Shown piece by piece: positions 6,238-6,262 of a stretch of DNA of 6,262 nucleotides (within the stretch, counting starts at the first letter, position 1; the number at the start of each line of letters is the position of its first letter). The stretch covers positions 1 to 6,262 of the forward strand of contig DGFE01000068.1 of assembly GCA_002391525.1 (NCBI GenBank), in the 5' to 3' direction. The position numbers and the translations under genes are program-made. Under the pieces are notes generated by a model. That model saw only the letters and a list, made by a program, of their open reading frames with translations, did not search any database and was not told where the DNA came from. This DNA is from Competibacteraceae bacterium UBA3908. GTDB lineage: Bacteria; Pseudomonadota; Gammaproteobacteria; Competibacterales; Competibacteraceae.

Positions 6238-6262
6238 AGTTTCAAGGTCTTGAATATAGTCG

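Noticed and set aside
1..6262. A novel defence, mobile or biosynthetic system
   Set aside because: All coding space is filled by five well-known families with intact motifs. There are no integrases, transposases, CRISPR-like repeats, reverse transcriptases, toxin-antitoxin pairs or unexplained large genes.

Overview
The window is typical chromosomal DNA from a GC-rich Gram-negative bacterium, most likely a gammaproteobacterium. The main reason is the single 719-residue fusion of the two 23S rRNA methyltransferases RlmL and RlmK, an arrangement typical of Gammaproteobacteria. A Tat-exported YcbK-type peptidoglycan endopeptidase and a TRAP transporter also fit a Gram-negative cell. The genus cannot be fixed from this sequence alone. 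Coding DNA looks roughly 60-66% GC, while two intergenic stretches are strikingly AT-rich (about 28% GC at 2441-2757 and about 21% GC at 6181-6262, both counted by hand).

Layout. Positions 1-1748 (+) hold the end of a TRAP transporter operon: the small membrane subunit DctQ, cut by the left edge of the window, and the large permease DctM. The two overlap by ATGA. The solute-binding protein (DctP), which would define the substrate, is not in view. Positions 1820-2413 (-) hold a convergent gene for a Tat-exported YcbK/MepK-like M15 endopeptidase (DUF882). The 71-base gap between the two genes contains a terminator-like hairpin with a T-rich tail in the direction of the minus-strand gene. Positions 2414-2757 are a gene-free, very AT-rich divergent intergenic region. 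Positions 2758-5410 (+) are an apparent two-gene unit, ybaK (Cys-tRNA(Pro) deacylase) and rlmKL, separated by 4 bases. Positions 5512-6063 (-) hold a convergent PduO-type cob(I)alamin adenosyltransferase gene with a clear RBS and a candidate -10 box. The right end (6064-6262) is that gene's upstream region and ends in AT-rich DNA with a perfect 13-bp inverted repeat.

How the genes work together. DctQ and DctM form the membrane part of one secondary transporter. YbaK (translation quality control) and RlmKL (ribosome modification) share a translation theme and are probably co-transcribed. The endopeptidase and the adenosyltransferase look like independent housekeeping genes. I found no mobile element, CRISPR array, RNA gene, defence system or recognisable novel system. 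The points worth a second look are the intergenic regions and a few local protein oddities.
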